From Pseudorhodoplanes sp. (GTDB lineage Bacteria > Pseudomonadota > Alphaproteobacteria > Rhizobiales > Xanthobacteraceae), in assembly GCA_019187085.1 (NCBI GenBank), contig JABARS010000001.1, forward strand, positions 186,001 through 250,000: a DNA stretch of 64,000 nucleotides, read 5' to 3'. Numbering within the stretch: position 1 is the first letter of the stretch; each line of letters starts with the position of its first letter. Shown one piece after another: positions 1-8,940 of the stretch. The notes beneath the pieces were generated by a model. It did not search any database, was not told the origin of the DNA, and was given only the letters and a program-made list of their open reading frames with translations. The position numbers were made by a program, and so were the translations under genes.

Positions 1-1
1 A

Positions 2-196
2 GACGTGACCGAAGCCGCCCCGGCGGTGGTGACGGCATTTGCGATGCCGCTCACCTATTCGATCGCGACCGGCATCGGGCTCGGCTTCATCACGTATGTC
101 CTCATGAAGCTGCTGACCGGTCGCATCCGCGACGCCTCCCCGGCCATCATCGTGCTGGCGGTAATCTTCGCGGTGAAGTTCGCGGTCACCGGCTGA
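2..196 (+). CDS. NCS2-family nucleobase permease, C-terminal fragment
   Basis: The reading frame is open from the left edge, so only the last ~65 residues of a larger membrane protein are present. Two hydrophobic segments are visible (FAMPLTYSIATGIGLGFITY and IIVLAVIFAVKFA), separated by the polar stretch LLTGRIRD. This pattern resembles the C-terminus of AzgA-like adenine/guanine/hypoxanthine permeases of the NCS2 family, which import purine bases by proton symport. The GTG at position 5 is probably an internal valine. Which base it transports cannot be told from this fragment. Confidence 0.6.
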   Translation, partial: DVTEAAPAVVTAFAMPLTYSIATGIGLGFITYVLMKLLTGRIRDASPAIIVLAVIFAVKFAVTG

Positions 197-206
197 ATGG
201 ACGCTA

Positions 207-238
207 TCATCTGCGCCGGCCCCGGCCGGCGCAGATGA
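207..238. terminator. Strong hairpin between convergent genes
   Basis: Perfect 15-bp inverted repeat (207-221 and 224-238) around a CC centre, placed 10 bp after the permease stop and 12 bp before the end of the convergent glycosylase gene. It has no long T run on either side, so it is more a shared hairpin or transcript end than a textbook intrinsic terminator. Confidence 0.6.
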
Positions 239-250
239 GACTGCCGCACA

Positions 251-1075
251 TCATCGGGCCAGCACTTTTTTCACGCTGAGAAAGTCGCGCCACGCCAACC
301 GTTTCTCCAGCGGCGATCGCAGGAGATAGGCGGGGTGAAAAGTTGGCATCGCAGGAATCTCACGATCTCCCGCTTTATAGACAAGCCAGCGGCCGCGCAT
401 CTTGCGGATGCCTTCACTCACCCCGAGCAGGGTCGCCATTGAAGGCTTGCCGAGGCAAATCAGGATGTCGGGATTCACAAGCTCGATCTGCCGCTGAATG
501 AACGGCAGGCAGATCGCGGTCTCGTGCAGCGAAGGGTCGCGATTGCCCGGCGGGCGCCACGGCACGATGTTGGCGATATAGACCTTGCTGCGGTCGAGCC
601 CGATCGCGGCCAGCATCAGATCGAGCAGTTTTCCCGACCGGCCGACAAAGGGGCGGCCCTCAATATCCTCCTCGCGGCCCGGCGCCTCGCCCACGAACAT
701 CACGCGTGCCTTGGGATTTCCGTCAGCAAAGACGAGCCGTTTTGCAGTCGCGCGCAACGCACAGCCCTCGAAACGCTCGAGAATGGCGCGCAACTCCTCA
801 AGACTTTCGGCCTTTCGCGCGGCTTCGCGGGCCGCCATCACCGCCTCCTCGGGTGGCAGCGGCGCAGCGGGCGCGGCACGCTGCGCGGGTGCGCTGTCGT
901 GCATCGCGGATTTGCGCGCCGGCGCGGCCGGCGGGTCGAACGCATCGGCCTGCGGCGCGCGCGGCTCGGCAGCGGCGAGTCGGTCGACCGGAGTCTCGCC
1001 GAGCACGGCATCGACGCCGGCCTCGCCGTAGAAGACGAGCAGATCGCGGGCCGCCTGCTGTTTTTGCGCTGTCAT
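251..1075 (-). CDS. Uracil-DNA glycosylase, family 4 type
   Basis: Removes uracil from DNA to start base-excision repair. The 274-aa protein has an Ala/Pro-rich low-complexity N-terminal part (~1-85) followed by the catalytic domain. Motif A is GEAPGREED (129-137) and motif B is HPAYLL (247-252), both typical of family 4. Family-4 enzymes normally carry a 4Fe-4S cluster bound by four cysteines, the first two as CxxC. Here only Cys105, Cys189 and Cys207 are present; the first CxxC cysteine is a phenylalanine in FEGCAL. It is divergent from the ETF-QO gene across a 147-bp gap in which I see no clear motif. Confidence 0.9.
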   Translation of the reverse strand: MTAQKQQAARDLLVFYGEAGVDAVLGETPVDRLAAAEPRAPQADAFDPPAAPARKSAMHDSAPAQRAAPAAPLPPEEAVMAAREAARKAESLEELRAILERFEGCALRATAKRLVFADGNPKARVMFVGEAPGREEDIEGRPFVGRSGKLLDLMLAAIGLDRSKVYIANIVPWRPPGNRDPSLHETAICLPFIQRQIELVNPDILICLGKPSMATLLGVSEGIRKMRGRWLVYKAGDREIPAMPTFHPAYLLRSPLEKRLAWRDFLSVKKVLAR

Positions 1076-1222
1076 CGATCCCCTCGAAACCCGGCTCCGG
1101 GGCGAAGCGCCGCTGCGCGACGCCTCCCCAGCCTTGCGCCCCCCGGACTATGCCAGCCCATTGTCAGGCGGCGCAATTCATGGAATTGCTCAAAAACAAT
1201 TCCGCTCCAGGATTGACCCCGC

Positions 1223-2881
1223 ATGAGTGAACAGGAACTTCCGCCCCGCGAATCCATGGATTTCGACGTCGTGATCGTCGGCGCCGGCCCGGCCGGGCTC
1301 TCCGCCGCCATCCGCCTCAAGCAGGTCGCGCCCGAGGTCTCCGTCGTGGTCGTGGAGAAGGGCTCGGAGGTCGGCGCCCACATCCTCTCCGGCGCCGTGA
1401 TTGATCCCTCCGCACTCGATCGGCTGCTGCCCGACTGGCGCAACGATCCCGACCGCCCCCTGACCACCGAGGTGAAGGAAGACCGCTTCGCCTGGCTGAC
1501 GGAAAGCCGCGAAATCTCCTTCCCGCTCGTGCTGGCGCCGCCGCTGATGAGCAATCACGGCTGCTTCATCGGCTCGCTCGGCCAGGTCTGCCAGTTCCTG
1601 GCGGCGAAGGCCGAAGCGCTCGGCGTCGAAATCTATCCGGGCTTCGCGGCCGCCGAGATCCTTTACGGGGAAAACGGCACCGTCGCCGGCGTCGCCACCG
1701 GCGACATGGGGATCGGCAAGGACCGCAAGCACAAGGATTCGTTCACGCGCGGCATGGAACTGCGCGCCCGCTACACGCTGTTCGCCGAAGGCGCGCGCGG
1801 AAACCTGACCAAGATTCTGCTAGCGCGATTCAATCTGGCGCACGACCGCGACGTGCCGAAATTTGGCATCGGGCTGAAAGAAATCTGGCAGGTCGATCCC
1901 GCGCGGCATCGTCCCGGCCTCGTGCGCCACAGCTTCGGCTGGCCGCTGCCGACTGCGATCAGCGGCGGATCGTTCATCTATCACTACGGCGACAATCTCG
2001 TTTCGGTCGGGTTCGTCGTCCCGCTCAATTACCAGAATCCGTATCTGTCGCCGTTCGAGGAATTCCAGCGCTTCAAGACGCATTCTTCGGTACGCGCGAC
2101 ATTCGAAGGCGGCAAGCGCATCGCCTACGGCGCGCGTGCCATCACGCAGGGCGGCTACCAGTCCGTTCCCAAACTCGTTTTTCCGGGCGGCGCGCTGATC
2201 GGCTGCGCGGCGGGCTTCGTCAACGTGCCGCGCATCAAGGGCAGCCACAATGCAATGACCTCCGGCATGCTGGCGGCGGAGGCGTGCGCGGCCGCGCTCG
2301 CCGCCGGCCGCGCGCACGACGAGCTTTCCGATTACGAAAGCGGCTGGCGCAATTCGCCGGTCGGACGCGATCTATGGCAGGTGCGCAACGTCAAGCCCTT
2401 CCTGTCGCGCTTCGGCACTGTGGTCGGGGTGATGCTCGGCGGGCTCGACATGTGGACCAACACACTCGGCTTCTCGCTGTTCAGGACGCAACGCCACGGC
2501 AAGGCCGACGCAGACACGCTCAAGCCGGCCGCCGAATGCACACCGATCGTCTATCCAAAACCGGACGGCAAAATCTCGTTCGACCGCCTGTCCTCGGTCT
2601 TCCTTTCCAACACCAATCACGAGGAAGACCAGCCGGCGCATCTCCTGGTCGGCGACACCGACCTGCAGCGCCGGTCCGAGCACGACGTTTTCGGCGGACC
2701 CTCGACCCGTTATTGCCCGGCCGGTGTTTATGAATGGGTGGGCGAAGGCGCCGACCTGCGTTACGTGATCAACGCGCAGAACTGCGTTCACTGCAAAACC
2801 TGCGACATCAAGGACCCCAACCGCAACATCACCTGGGTTCCCCCGGAAGGTGCAGGCGGACCGAATTATCCCAATATGTAG
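1223..2881 (+). CDS. Electron transfer flavoprotein-ubiquinone oxidoreductase (ETF-QO)
   Basis: Passes electrons from reduced ETF (fed by acyl-CoA and amino-acid dehydrogenases) to ubiquinone at the inner membrane. The 552-aa protein is full length for the family. An FAD-binding Rossmann motif, VIVGAGPAGLSAA, lies near residue 18. The C-terminal ferredoxin-like part holds the 4Fe-4S ligands Cys498, Cys521, Cys524 and Cys527 (CPAG, then NCVHCKTCDIKDP). The ATG at 1223 is close to the first FAD strand, as expected. No etfAB genes are in the window, so they must lie elsewhere. Confidence 0.96.
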   Translation: MSEQELPPRESMDFDVVIVGAGPAGLSAAIRLKQVAPEVSVVVVEKGSEVGAHILSGAVIDPSALDRLLPDWRNDPDRPLTTEVKEDRFAWLTESREISFPLVLAPPLMSNHGCFIGSLGQVCQFLAAKAEALGVEIYPGFAAAEILYGENGTVAGVATGDMGIGKDRKHKDSFTRGMELRARYTLFAEGARGNLTKILLARFNLAHDRDVPKFGIGLKEIWQVDPARHRPGLVRHSFGWPLPTAISGGSFIYHYGDNLVSVGFVVPLNYQNPYLSPFEEFQRFKTHSSVRATFEGGKRIAYGARAITQGGYQSVPKLVFPGGALIGCAAGFVNVPRIKGSHNAMTSGMLAAEACAAALAAGRAHDELSDYESGWRNSPVGRDLWQVRNVKPFLSRFGTVVGVMLGGLDMWTNTLGFSLFRTQRHGKADADTLKPAAECTPIVYPKPDGKISFDRLSSVFLSNTNHEEDQPAHLLVGDTDLQRRSEHDVFGGPSTRYCPAGVYEWVGEGADLRYVINAQNCVHCKTCDIKDPNRNITWVPPEGAGGPNYPNM

Positions 2882-3042
2882 GCAATCACCCCGTCTGCGA
2901 TGGCGGGTTGCGGCCACGATCCCGCCCCACTGCACCCGCAGGATTGTACCGAAAGCCGCATCCTTGCGGCTCACGTCCAAAAAGGCCATTCTCGAAACCG
3001 AGGCCCGGCGGGAAGGCGGTTCGATTCGACCCAGCCCGCAAA

Positions 3043-4818
3043 ATGGAGAATTTCGTGCGCCTTCTCTCACCAAACCGCCCGCGGTGGGGAATCGCCGCGG
3101 CTTCGGTCGTTGTCAGCCTCGCTTTGACGACCATGGCCGGGGCGCAGTCGCGCTCGAACGAAGCGCAAATGAGCTCGATCGCGGAGCCGGAAACCGCGTC
3201 GGGAAGCTATCTTGCCGCCCGCCATGCCAGCGTCCAGCGCGACGCCGCCTCGGCCGCGGCCTATTTCCGCGCCGCGTTGCGCGCCGATCCCAAGAATAAC
3301 GAGTTGCTCGAACGCACATTTGTCTCGGTCCTCGCCGACGGCAATATCGACGAGGCCGCGCGCCTCGCCGACCGCCTGCTGCAGGCCAACCGCAACGATC
3401 GCGTTGCGCGCCTGGTCGTCGGCGTGCGTGCACTCAAGCAGAGGCAATATGCGCCCGCGCGGCAGAATTTCTCTCAATCGGTACGCGGCCCGGTGACCGA
3501 TCTCGTCGCCGCCATGCTCAGCGCCTGGGCCTTCTACGGCGCCGGCGACACCAGGAGCGCGGTCGATGCCCTGGACAAATTGGCCGGCCCGGACTGGTAC
3601 GGGCTGTTCAAGGATCTCCATACCGGCCTCATCCTCGACGCCAGCGGTAACCGCAAGGAAGCGGCCAAGCGGCTCGAGCGCGCCTACAAGCTCGACAACG
3701 GCGCGCTGCGCGTCGTGCAGGCCTATGGCAGCGTGCTCTCGCGCCTCGGGCAGAAGGACGAGGCGCTCGCGGTCTTCGAGGTTTTCGACAAGGCCTTGCC
3801 GCGCCATCCGCTGATCGTCGCCGACATGCAGGCGATCAAGCGCGGCGAAAAGCTGACGCCTCTCGTCGAAACGGCGCAGGCGGGCGCCGCCGAAGCGCTC
3901 TATGGCCTCGGCGCCGCGCTCGGACGGCGCGGCGGCGAGGACCTCGGTCTCGTCTATCTGCAGCTTGCGCTCTATCTCGCCCCGCAAAACGGCATGGCGC
4001 TGCTCTCGCTCGCCGACATCTATGAAGGCATCAAGAAACCGGAACTCGCCATCCGCACCTACGAGCGGGTGTCGCCGCATTCTCCCCTGCACCGCAACGC
4101 CGATATCCAGCAGGCGATCAATCTCGATTCGGTCGATCGCACCGAGGAAGCCAAGGCGCGCCTGCAGAAGCTGATCGCCGAGCATCCGGACGATCTCGAG
4201 GCGATCATCGCGCTCGGCAATATCCTGCGCGCGCGCAAGAGCTACGCCGAATGCGGCGAGGTCTATTCGAAGGCAATCACGCTCGTTCCGCAGCCGACAC
4301 GCGCCAACTGGACCACCTATTATTTCCGCGGCATCTGCTACGAGCGCGCCAAGAAATGGAGCCTCGCCGAAGCCGACATGAAGAAGGCGCTGGAGCTTTA
4401 TCCCGATCAGCCGCACGTGCTCAATTATCTCGGCTATTCCTGGGTCGATCAGGGCATCAATCTCGACGCGGGTATGGCGATGATCCGCCGCGCGGTCGAG
4501 CAGCGGCCCGACGACGGCTATATCGTGGACTCGCTCGGCTGGGCGTATTACCGGCTCGGCAATTACGACGAGGCGGTCAAGTATCTTGAGCGCGCGATCG
4601 AGCTGAAGCCGGAAGACCCGACCATCAACGATCATCTCGGCGACGTGTACTGGAAGATCGGCCGCACGCTGGAGGCCGAATTCCAGTGGTCGCATGCCCG
4701 CGACCTCAAACCCGAGCCCGAAGAGCTGAAGAAGATCGAGGAGAAGCTGCGCAGCGGTCTGCCGGCGGAAACCTCGACCACCGCCGATCAGGGCAAGAAG
4801 CCGCGGAACGGCGGCTGA
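3043..4818 (+). CDS. Secreted or periplasmic tetratricopeptide-repeat protein
   Basis: A 591-aa protein with a signal-like N-terminus (basic start, then AAASVVVSLALTTMAGAQ, probable cleavage after AGA) and TPR-type helix pairs along most of its length. The clearest repeats are at the C-terminal end, for example VLNYLGYSWVDQG, YIVDSLGWAYYRLGNYDEA and INDHLGDVYWKIGRTLEA. Such repeats mediate protein-protein contacts; the partner is unknown. I start at ATG 3043 rather than further upstream because the frame before it is not signal-like; GTG 3055 is possible. It ends 8 bp before ispE, a linkage I recall from related genomes. Confidence 0.85.
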   Translation: MENFVRLLSPNRPRWGIAAASVVVSLALTTMAGAQSRSNEAQMSSIAEPETASGSYLAARHASVQRDAASAAAYFRAALRADPKNNELLERTFVSVLADGNIDEAARLADRLLQANRNDRVARLVVGVRALKQRQYAPARQNFSQSVRGPVTDLVAAMLSAWAFYGAGDTRSAVDALDKLAGPDWYGLFKDLHTGLILDASGNRKEAAKRLERAYKLDNGALRVVQAYGSVLSRLGQKDEALAVFEVFDKALPRHPLIVADMQAIKRGEKLTPLVETAQAGAAEALYGLGAALGRRGGEDLGLVYLQLALYLAPQNGMALLSLADIYEGIKKPELAIRTYERVSPHSPLHRNADIQQAINLDSVDRTEEAKARLQKLIAEHPDDLEAIIALGNILRARKSYAECGEVYSKAITLVPQPTRANWTTYYFRGICYERAKKWSLAEADMKKALELYPDQPHVLNYLGYSWVDQGINLDAGMAMIRRAVEQRPDDGYIVDSLGWAYYRLGNYDEAVKYLERAIELKPEDPTINDHLGDVYWKIGRTLEAEFQWSHARDLKPEPEELKKIEEKLRSGLPAETSTTADQGKKPRNGG

Positions 4819-4826
4819 CTCCTTTC

Positions 4827-5714
4827 GTGGCGGCGGAGGCGACGATTCTCACGCGGGCCGCACCGGCCAAGGTCAACCTGACTTTGCGCGTGGGCCTGCG
4901 CCGCGCGGACGGTTATCACGACATCGACAGCCTGGTGGCCTTTGCCGGCCTGCACGACGTCGTGCGGCTTGCGCCAGACGCGCCGCTTGCGCTCACGGTC
5001 GAGGGGCCGACCGCGGCGGCGGCCGGCGCGCCCGAGCGCAATCTCGTTCTCGTGGCCGCGCGGCACCTGCTGGATGCGCGCTCCGATCTGCGCGCCGGAC
5101 ACCTCTTCCTCACCAAGAATCTGCCGGCAGCGGCCGGCCTCGGCGGCGGCTCGTCGGACGCGGCCGCCGCGCTGCGGCTCCTCGCAGACCTCAACGCGCT
5201 GCCACCGGACAATCCCGACGTGTTCGCGGCCGCACGCGCGACCGGCGCCGACGTCGCAGTCTGTCTCGATCCGCGCGCGCGCATCATGCGCGGAACCGGC
5301 GACATCCTTTCGGCACCGCTGCGGCTTCCGCCGCTGCCCTGCGTGCTGGTCAATCCGGGCGTCGCGACGCCGACCGCCGCGGTGTTCGCCGCGTTCGACC
5401 GCGCCGCTTCGACAGCGCCGTTGGAAACCGGCGATATCGCCATCGATCTTGCGAACGAACGAACGCTGATGTCCTACCTGAACCGGTACGGCAACGATCT
5501 CGAAGCGCCCGCAATCTCGCTGTGTCCGGCAATCGCGGACGTGCTCGAGGCGCTGCGCGCGCAGGACGGATGCCGGCTTGCCCGCATGTCGGGATCGGGC
5601 GCGACCTGTTTCGGCCTGTTCGACGCCGGACCTGCGCGGGCGGCCGCACGCTCGCTGCAGGCCCGCCATCCCGACTGGTGGATCCGCGAAAGCGTTCTCG
5701 GCGACCCGCAGTGA
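4827..5714 (+). CDS. ispE: 4-diphosphocytidyl-2-C-methyl-D-erythritol kinase
   Basis: GHMP kinase that phosphorylates CDP-methylerythritol in the MEP pathway to isoprenoid precursors. The 295-aa protein opens with AAPAKVNLTLRVG, typical of IspE. The ATP-binding glycine-rich motif is LPAAAGLGGGSSDA (99-112), and the third GHMP motif is RMSGSGATCFGLF near the C-terminus. GTG 4827 is chosen because it is the only start in frame shortly before the conserved N-terminus and lies just after the TPR gene stop. The convergent neighbour makes polyprenyl diphosphate from the same pathway's products. Confidence 0.95.
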   Translation: MAAEATILTRAAPAKVNLTLRVGLRRADGYHDIDSLVAFAGLHDVVRLAPDAPLALTVEGPTAAAAGAPERNLVLVAARHLLDARSDLRAGHLFLTKNLPAAAGLGGGSSDAAAALRLLADLNALPPDNPDVFAAARATGADVAVCLDPRARIMRGTGDILSAPLRLPPLPCVLVNPGVATPTAAVFAAFDRAASTAPLETGDIAIDLANERTLMSYLNRYGNDLEAPAISLCPAIADVLEALRAQDGCRLARMSGSGATCFGLFDAGPARAAARSLQARHPDWWIRESVLGDPQ

Positions 5715-5730
5715 GAACCGTGCGGCCTGG

Positions 5731-6741
5731 CTAATGCGCGCGCGCGATGCAGAAATCGACGGTTTCTTCCAGCGCGTTCTTGACCGGCGAGGACGGGAAC
5801 AGCGCCAGCGCGTCCTTGGCGATCCCGCCATAATGCTGGGCGCGCTTGACCGTGTCCTCGATCGCGCGATGGCGGTTCATCAGCGCGATGGCATATTCGA
5901 GATCGCTGTCGGTGGCCTCGCCTTTCTCGAGCACGCGCGTCCAGAACGAGCGTTCCTCGGCCGAGCCGCGGCGAAAGCTCAAGACCACCGGCAGCGTGAT
6001 CTTGCCCTCGCGGAAATCGTCGCCGACATTCTTGCCGAGCTTAGCGGCCTTGCCGCCGTAATCGAGCGCGTCGTCGACGAGCTGGAACGCGATGCCGAGA
6101 TTCATCCCGTAGGAGCGGCAGGCGGCGAGATCGGCCTTGGCGAGGCCCGCCAGCACCGGGCCGACCTCGCAGGCGGCCGCGAACAATTCGGCCGTCTTGC
6201 CGCGAATGACTGCGAGATACTCGTCCTCGGTGGTCGCCGTGTTCTTGGCGGCGGCAAGCTGCATCACCTCGCCCTCGGCAATGACCGCAGCGGCGCTGGA
6301 GAGGATTTCCAGCGCGCGCAGATTGCCGACTTCCACCATCATGCGGAAAGCCTGGCCGAGCAGGAAGTCGCCGACCAGCACGCTCGCCTCGTTGCCCCAG
6401 AGCATGCGCGCGGCGAGCTTGCCGCGGCGCATTTCGCTTTCGTCCACCACGTCGTCGTGCAGGAGCGTCGCGGTATGCATGAACTCCACCGCCGCCGCGA
6501 GCCTGATATGCCCGTCGCCGGCATAGTCGGCGAGCGCGGCCATGGCGATGGTCAGCATCGGGCGCAGGCGCTTGCCGCCGGAGGAAATCAGGTGATTGGC
6601 GACCTCGGGGATCATCGTGACCTGCGAGCCGGTGCGCGACAGAATGGCGGCGTTCACGCGCTTCATGTCGGCGGCGACCAGGGCCACAAGCTTTTCGATC
6701 GTGGCGTGCGGCTGGCTTTCAAAGGGAATGACGACGGCCAA
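5731..6741 (-). CDS. ispB: Polyprenyl (probably octa- or decaprenyl) diphosphate synthase
   Basis: Long-chain trans-prenyltransferase that builds the ubiquinone side chain by adding isopentenyl diphosphate units. The 336-aa protein shows the first aspartate-rich motif LLHDDVVDESEMRRG (93-107) and the second as QLVDDALDYGG in the C-terminal half. GGKRLRP (55-61) contributes to substrate binding. It is divergent from the glycosyltransferase gene and convergent with ispE. The final chain length cannot be read from the sequence; many Hyphomicrobiales make Q10, so the ispB symbol is by family only. Confidence 0.9.
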   Translation of the reverse strand: MAVVIPFESQPHATIEKLVALVAADMKRVNAAILSRTGSQVTMIPEVANHLISSGGKRLRPMLTIAMAALADYAGDGHIRLAAAVEFMHTATLLHDDVVDESEMRRGKLAARMLWGNEASVLVGDFLLGQAFRMMVEVGNLRALEILSSAAAVIAEGEVMQLAAAKNTATTEDEYLAVIRGKTAELFAAACEVGPVLAGLAKADLAACRSYGMNLGIAFQLVDDALDYGGKAAKLGKNVGDDFREGKITLPVVLSFRRGSAEERSFWTRVLEKGEATDSDLEYAIALMNRHRAIEDTVKRAQHYGGIAKDALALFPSSPVKNALEETVDFCIARAH

Positions 6742-6844
6742 GAATTCTCTCCCGATAAAGGACGCGCGAGCATAGAAACGCTATGCTAATGCAGCAAGAG
6801 TATCGGATGCCGCAAGGCCAAATCGGCCGGATGCGGGAGGAGCC

Positions 6845-7837
6845 ATGCGGAGACCGACGAAAAAGGTGGGCCGGCCGGGAACCAAGCCGGAAGACCCTCT
6901 CCGCATCGCCGTGCTGGTGCCCTGCTTCAACGAAGAGAAGGCGGTCGCCCAGGTGATTGCCGGCTTTCGAGCGGCGCTGCCGGCGGCCGCGATCTACGTT
7001 TATGACAACAACTCGACCGACGGGACCGTCGTCGCCGCCCGCGCGGCCGGCGCGATCGTGCGCAGCGAGGCCAAGCAGGGCAAGGGCCATGTCGTGCGGC
7101 GCATGTTCGCCGACGTCGAGGCCGACGTTTATGTGCTCGTGGACGGCGACGCCACCTACGACGCGCCGAGCGCGCCGGCAATGATCTCCGACCTCATCGC
7201 GCATAACCGCGACATGGTGGTGGCCGCCCGCATCAGCCAGGAAGACGCGGCCTATCGCCGCGGCCATCGCGCCGGCAACCGCCTGCTCACCGGCTTTGTC
7301 GCCTCGGTCTTCGGCAGCCGCTTCACCGACATCCTGTCCGGTTATCGCGTGTTCTCGCGCCGCTTCGTCAAATCGTTCCCGGTCCTGTCCGGCGGCTTCG
7401 AGATCGAGACCGAGCTGACGGTGCACGCGCTCGAACTCGATCTTCGGGTCGGCGAGATCGCGACGCCCTATTATGCACGGCCGGTCGGCTCGCAGTCCAA
7501 GCTCAATACCTGGCGCGACGGCTTCCGCATCCTGTGGACCATCATGCGTCTCTACCGCTCGGAGCGTCCGCTGAATTTCTTCTCCGGCATCGCCGCTTTC
7601 CTCGCCATCGCCTCGGTCGGCCTCGCCATACCGGTGATCGTGACCTATCTCGAAATCGGCCTCGTGCCACGCCTGCCGACCGCGGTGCTCGCGACCGGCA
7701 TGATGCTCGCGGCCTTCCTCGCCTTCGCGGCGGGCCTGATCCTCGACACGGTGACGCGCGGGCGGCGCGAGGTGAAGCTTCTCGCCTATCTTGCGCAGCG
7801 CGGGCTCGAGGAGCGGCGCAAGACGCCGCGGAGCTAG
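6845..7837 (+). CDS. Family 2 glycosyltransferase with two C-terminal membrane helices
   Basis: A 330-aa GT2 protein of the polyprenyl-phosphate glycosyltransferase type. The GT-A core runs from ~20 to 235, with VLVPCFNEEKAV near the N-terminus, the NNSTDGT nucleotide-binding segment and VDGDATYD as the metal-binding DXD region. Two hydrophobic stretches follow (FSGIAAFLAIASVGLAIPVI and LATGMMLAAFLAFAAGLIL), suggesting attachment to the inner membrane. It probably moves a sugar from a nucleotide donor to a lipid phosphate. Donor and acceptor are unknown. The DUF2007 gene follows 6 bp downstream, so they may be co-transcribed. Confidence 0.85.
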   Translation: MRRPTKKVGRPGTKPEDPLRIAVLVPCFNEEKAVAQVIAGFRAALPAAAIYVYDNNSTDGTVVAARAAGAIVRSEAKQGKGHVVRRMFADVEADVYVLVDGDATYDAPSAPAMISDLIAHNRDMVVAARISQEDAAYRRGHRAGNRLLTGFVASVFGSRFTDILSGYRVFSRRFVKSFPVLSGGFEIETELTVHALELDLRVGEIATPYYARPVGSQSKLNTWRDGFRILWTIMRLYRSERPLNFFSGIAAFLAIASVGLAIPVIVTYLEIGLVPRLPTAVLATGMMLAAFLAFAAGLILDTVTRGRREVKLLAYLAQRGLEERRKTPRS

Positions 7838-7843
7838 ACCCCC

Positions 7844-8074
7844 ATGCAGGAGATCGTGCGCACCAACGATCCCGTCCTGATCTCGGCGGTCGAGGCGCTG
7901 CTCAACGGCGCCGGCATCCACCACCTCGTGCTCGACCGCAACATGAGCGTAATCGAAGGCTCGCTCGGCATTCTGCCCCGCCGCGTGCTGGTGGCCGGCG
8001 AGGACGAGCGGCGCGCGCGCGAATTGCTGCGCGACGCCGGCCTCGGACATGAGCTGCGGCCCGATGCTCCCTGA
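7844..8074 (+). CDS. DUF2007-family small protein
   Basis: A 76-aa soluble protein with the DUF2007 pattern: MQEIVRTNDPVLISAVEALL at the start, a middle GSLGILPRRVLV, and the ending DERRARELLRDAGL. Domain databases call the family a putative signal-transducing protein, but no biochemical role is established that I know of. It starts 6 bp after the glycosyltransferase stop and overlaps the next gene by 26 bp, so translation is likely coupled with the methyltransferase. Confidence 0.8.
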   Translation: MQEIVRTNDPVLISAVEALLNGAGIHHLVLDRNMSVIEGSLGILPRRVLVAGEDERRARELLRDAGLGHELRPDAP

Positions 8075-8837
8075 CAGCGAACGGCTGACCGACGACGCAG
8101 CCCTCGGCGGCCGCCTGAAACTCTTGCAGCCCCGCCGCGGCCACCGCTTCGGCCACGACGCCATCCTGCTCGCAGCATCGGTGCCGGCGCGACCGGGCGA
8201 GCGGACGGTCGAGCTTGGCAGCGGGGTCGGCGCGGCCGGGCTTGCGCTGATGGCGCGCGTGGCGGACCTGCATCTGACGATGATCGAGATCGAGCCGATG
8301 CTGGCGGCCCTCGCCGGGGAGAATGCGACGCGTAACGGATTCGGCGCGCGCATGCGCGTGCTGACCGCCGACGCATCCGGTAATCCCGTCGCGCTTGGCC
8401 TGCCCGCCAGCGCCGCCGACCATGTGCTGATGAACCCCCCGTTCGATACACCCGGCGGCCAGCTTTCCCCCGATCCGCTGCGGCAGCGCGCGCATGCGGG
8501 CTCGCAGGCGCTGCTGACGGCCTGGCTTGCGACCGCAGCGTGGCTGCTGCGCGAGGGAGGAACGGTAACCGTGATCTGGCGCGCGGACGGCGCGGAAGAC
8601 CTTGCCAAAGCGCTTGCCGACGATTTCCGGCAGCTTGCGCTGCGGCCCGTTCACGGTCGCGCCGGCGAGCCGCCGATCCGCGTCATCGCCAATGCGATCA
8701 GGAACGGGACCTCACCGTCGCAGGCTCCAGAAATGTTGCCGCCGCTTGTCCTCAACGACCTCCACGGCCGACCGACCGCCGAGGCGGAGGCCGTTATGCG
8801 CCGCGCAGCATCGCTGGCGCGGACGACTTGCGGCTGA
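8049..8837 (+). CDS. TrmN6-like adenine-N6 methyltransferase
   Basis: A class I SAM-dependent methyltransferase of 262 aa, similar to YfiC/TrmN6, which methylates A37 of tRNA-Val. The SAM-binding glycine motif is VELGSGVGAAGLAL (54-67), and the catalytic NPPF motif (129-132) marks amino-N methylation of adenine. RRGHRFGHDAILLAA near residue 30 is characteristic of the subfamily. The start shown overlaps the DUF2007 gene by 26 bp; ATG 8064 is an alternative with less overlap. The substrate is by analogy only. Confidence 0.85.
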   Translation: MSCGPMLPDSERLTDDAALGGRLKLLQPRRGHRFGHDAILLAASVPARPGERTVELGSGVGAAGLALMARVADLHLTMIEIEPMLAALAGENATRNGFGARMRVLTADASGNPVALGLPASAADHVLMNPPFDTPGGQLSPDPLRQRAHAGSQALLTAWLATAAWLLREGGTVTVIWRADGAEDLAKALADDFRQLALRPVHGRAGEPPIRVIANAIRNGTSPSQAPEMLPPLVLNDLHGRPTAEAEAVMRRAASLARTTCG

Positions 8838-8919
8838 ACCTGCGGCCGGCCCGGACCGCCGGCCAATGCGCGCAAACCGTTAGAATGCCGAGCAGCATAA
8901 ACAGAGCATAGATTTTCAT
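8794..8919 (-). CDS. 41-aa small hydrophobic protein under an EcfG-type promoter
   Basis: A short minus-strand reading frame. It starts at ATG 8919 with the ribosome-binding site GGAGG five bases upstream, and an exact EcfG promoter lies about 22 bp further up. The peptide opens MKIYALFMLLGILTVCAHWP, a hydrophobic helix or signal-like segment, followed by a basic tail (AGRRFSRKSS). Its last 44 bp overlap the 3' end of the methyltransferase gene on the other strand. I do not recognise a family. The RBS plus promoter make it likely to be expressed in the general stress response. Confidence 0.55.
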   Translation of the reverse strand: MKIYALFMLLGILTVCAHWPAVRAGRRFSRKSSAPAMLRGA

Positions 8920-8940
8920 TGCTGCCTCCGTCCCGCCTTC

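Noticed and set aside
3067..4695. 542-codon open frame opposite the TPR gene
   Set aside because: Antisense shadow of the TPR protein; no ribosome-binding site or family signature.
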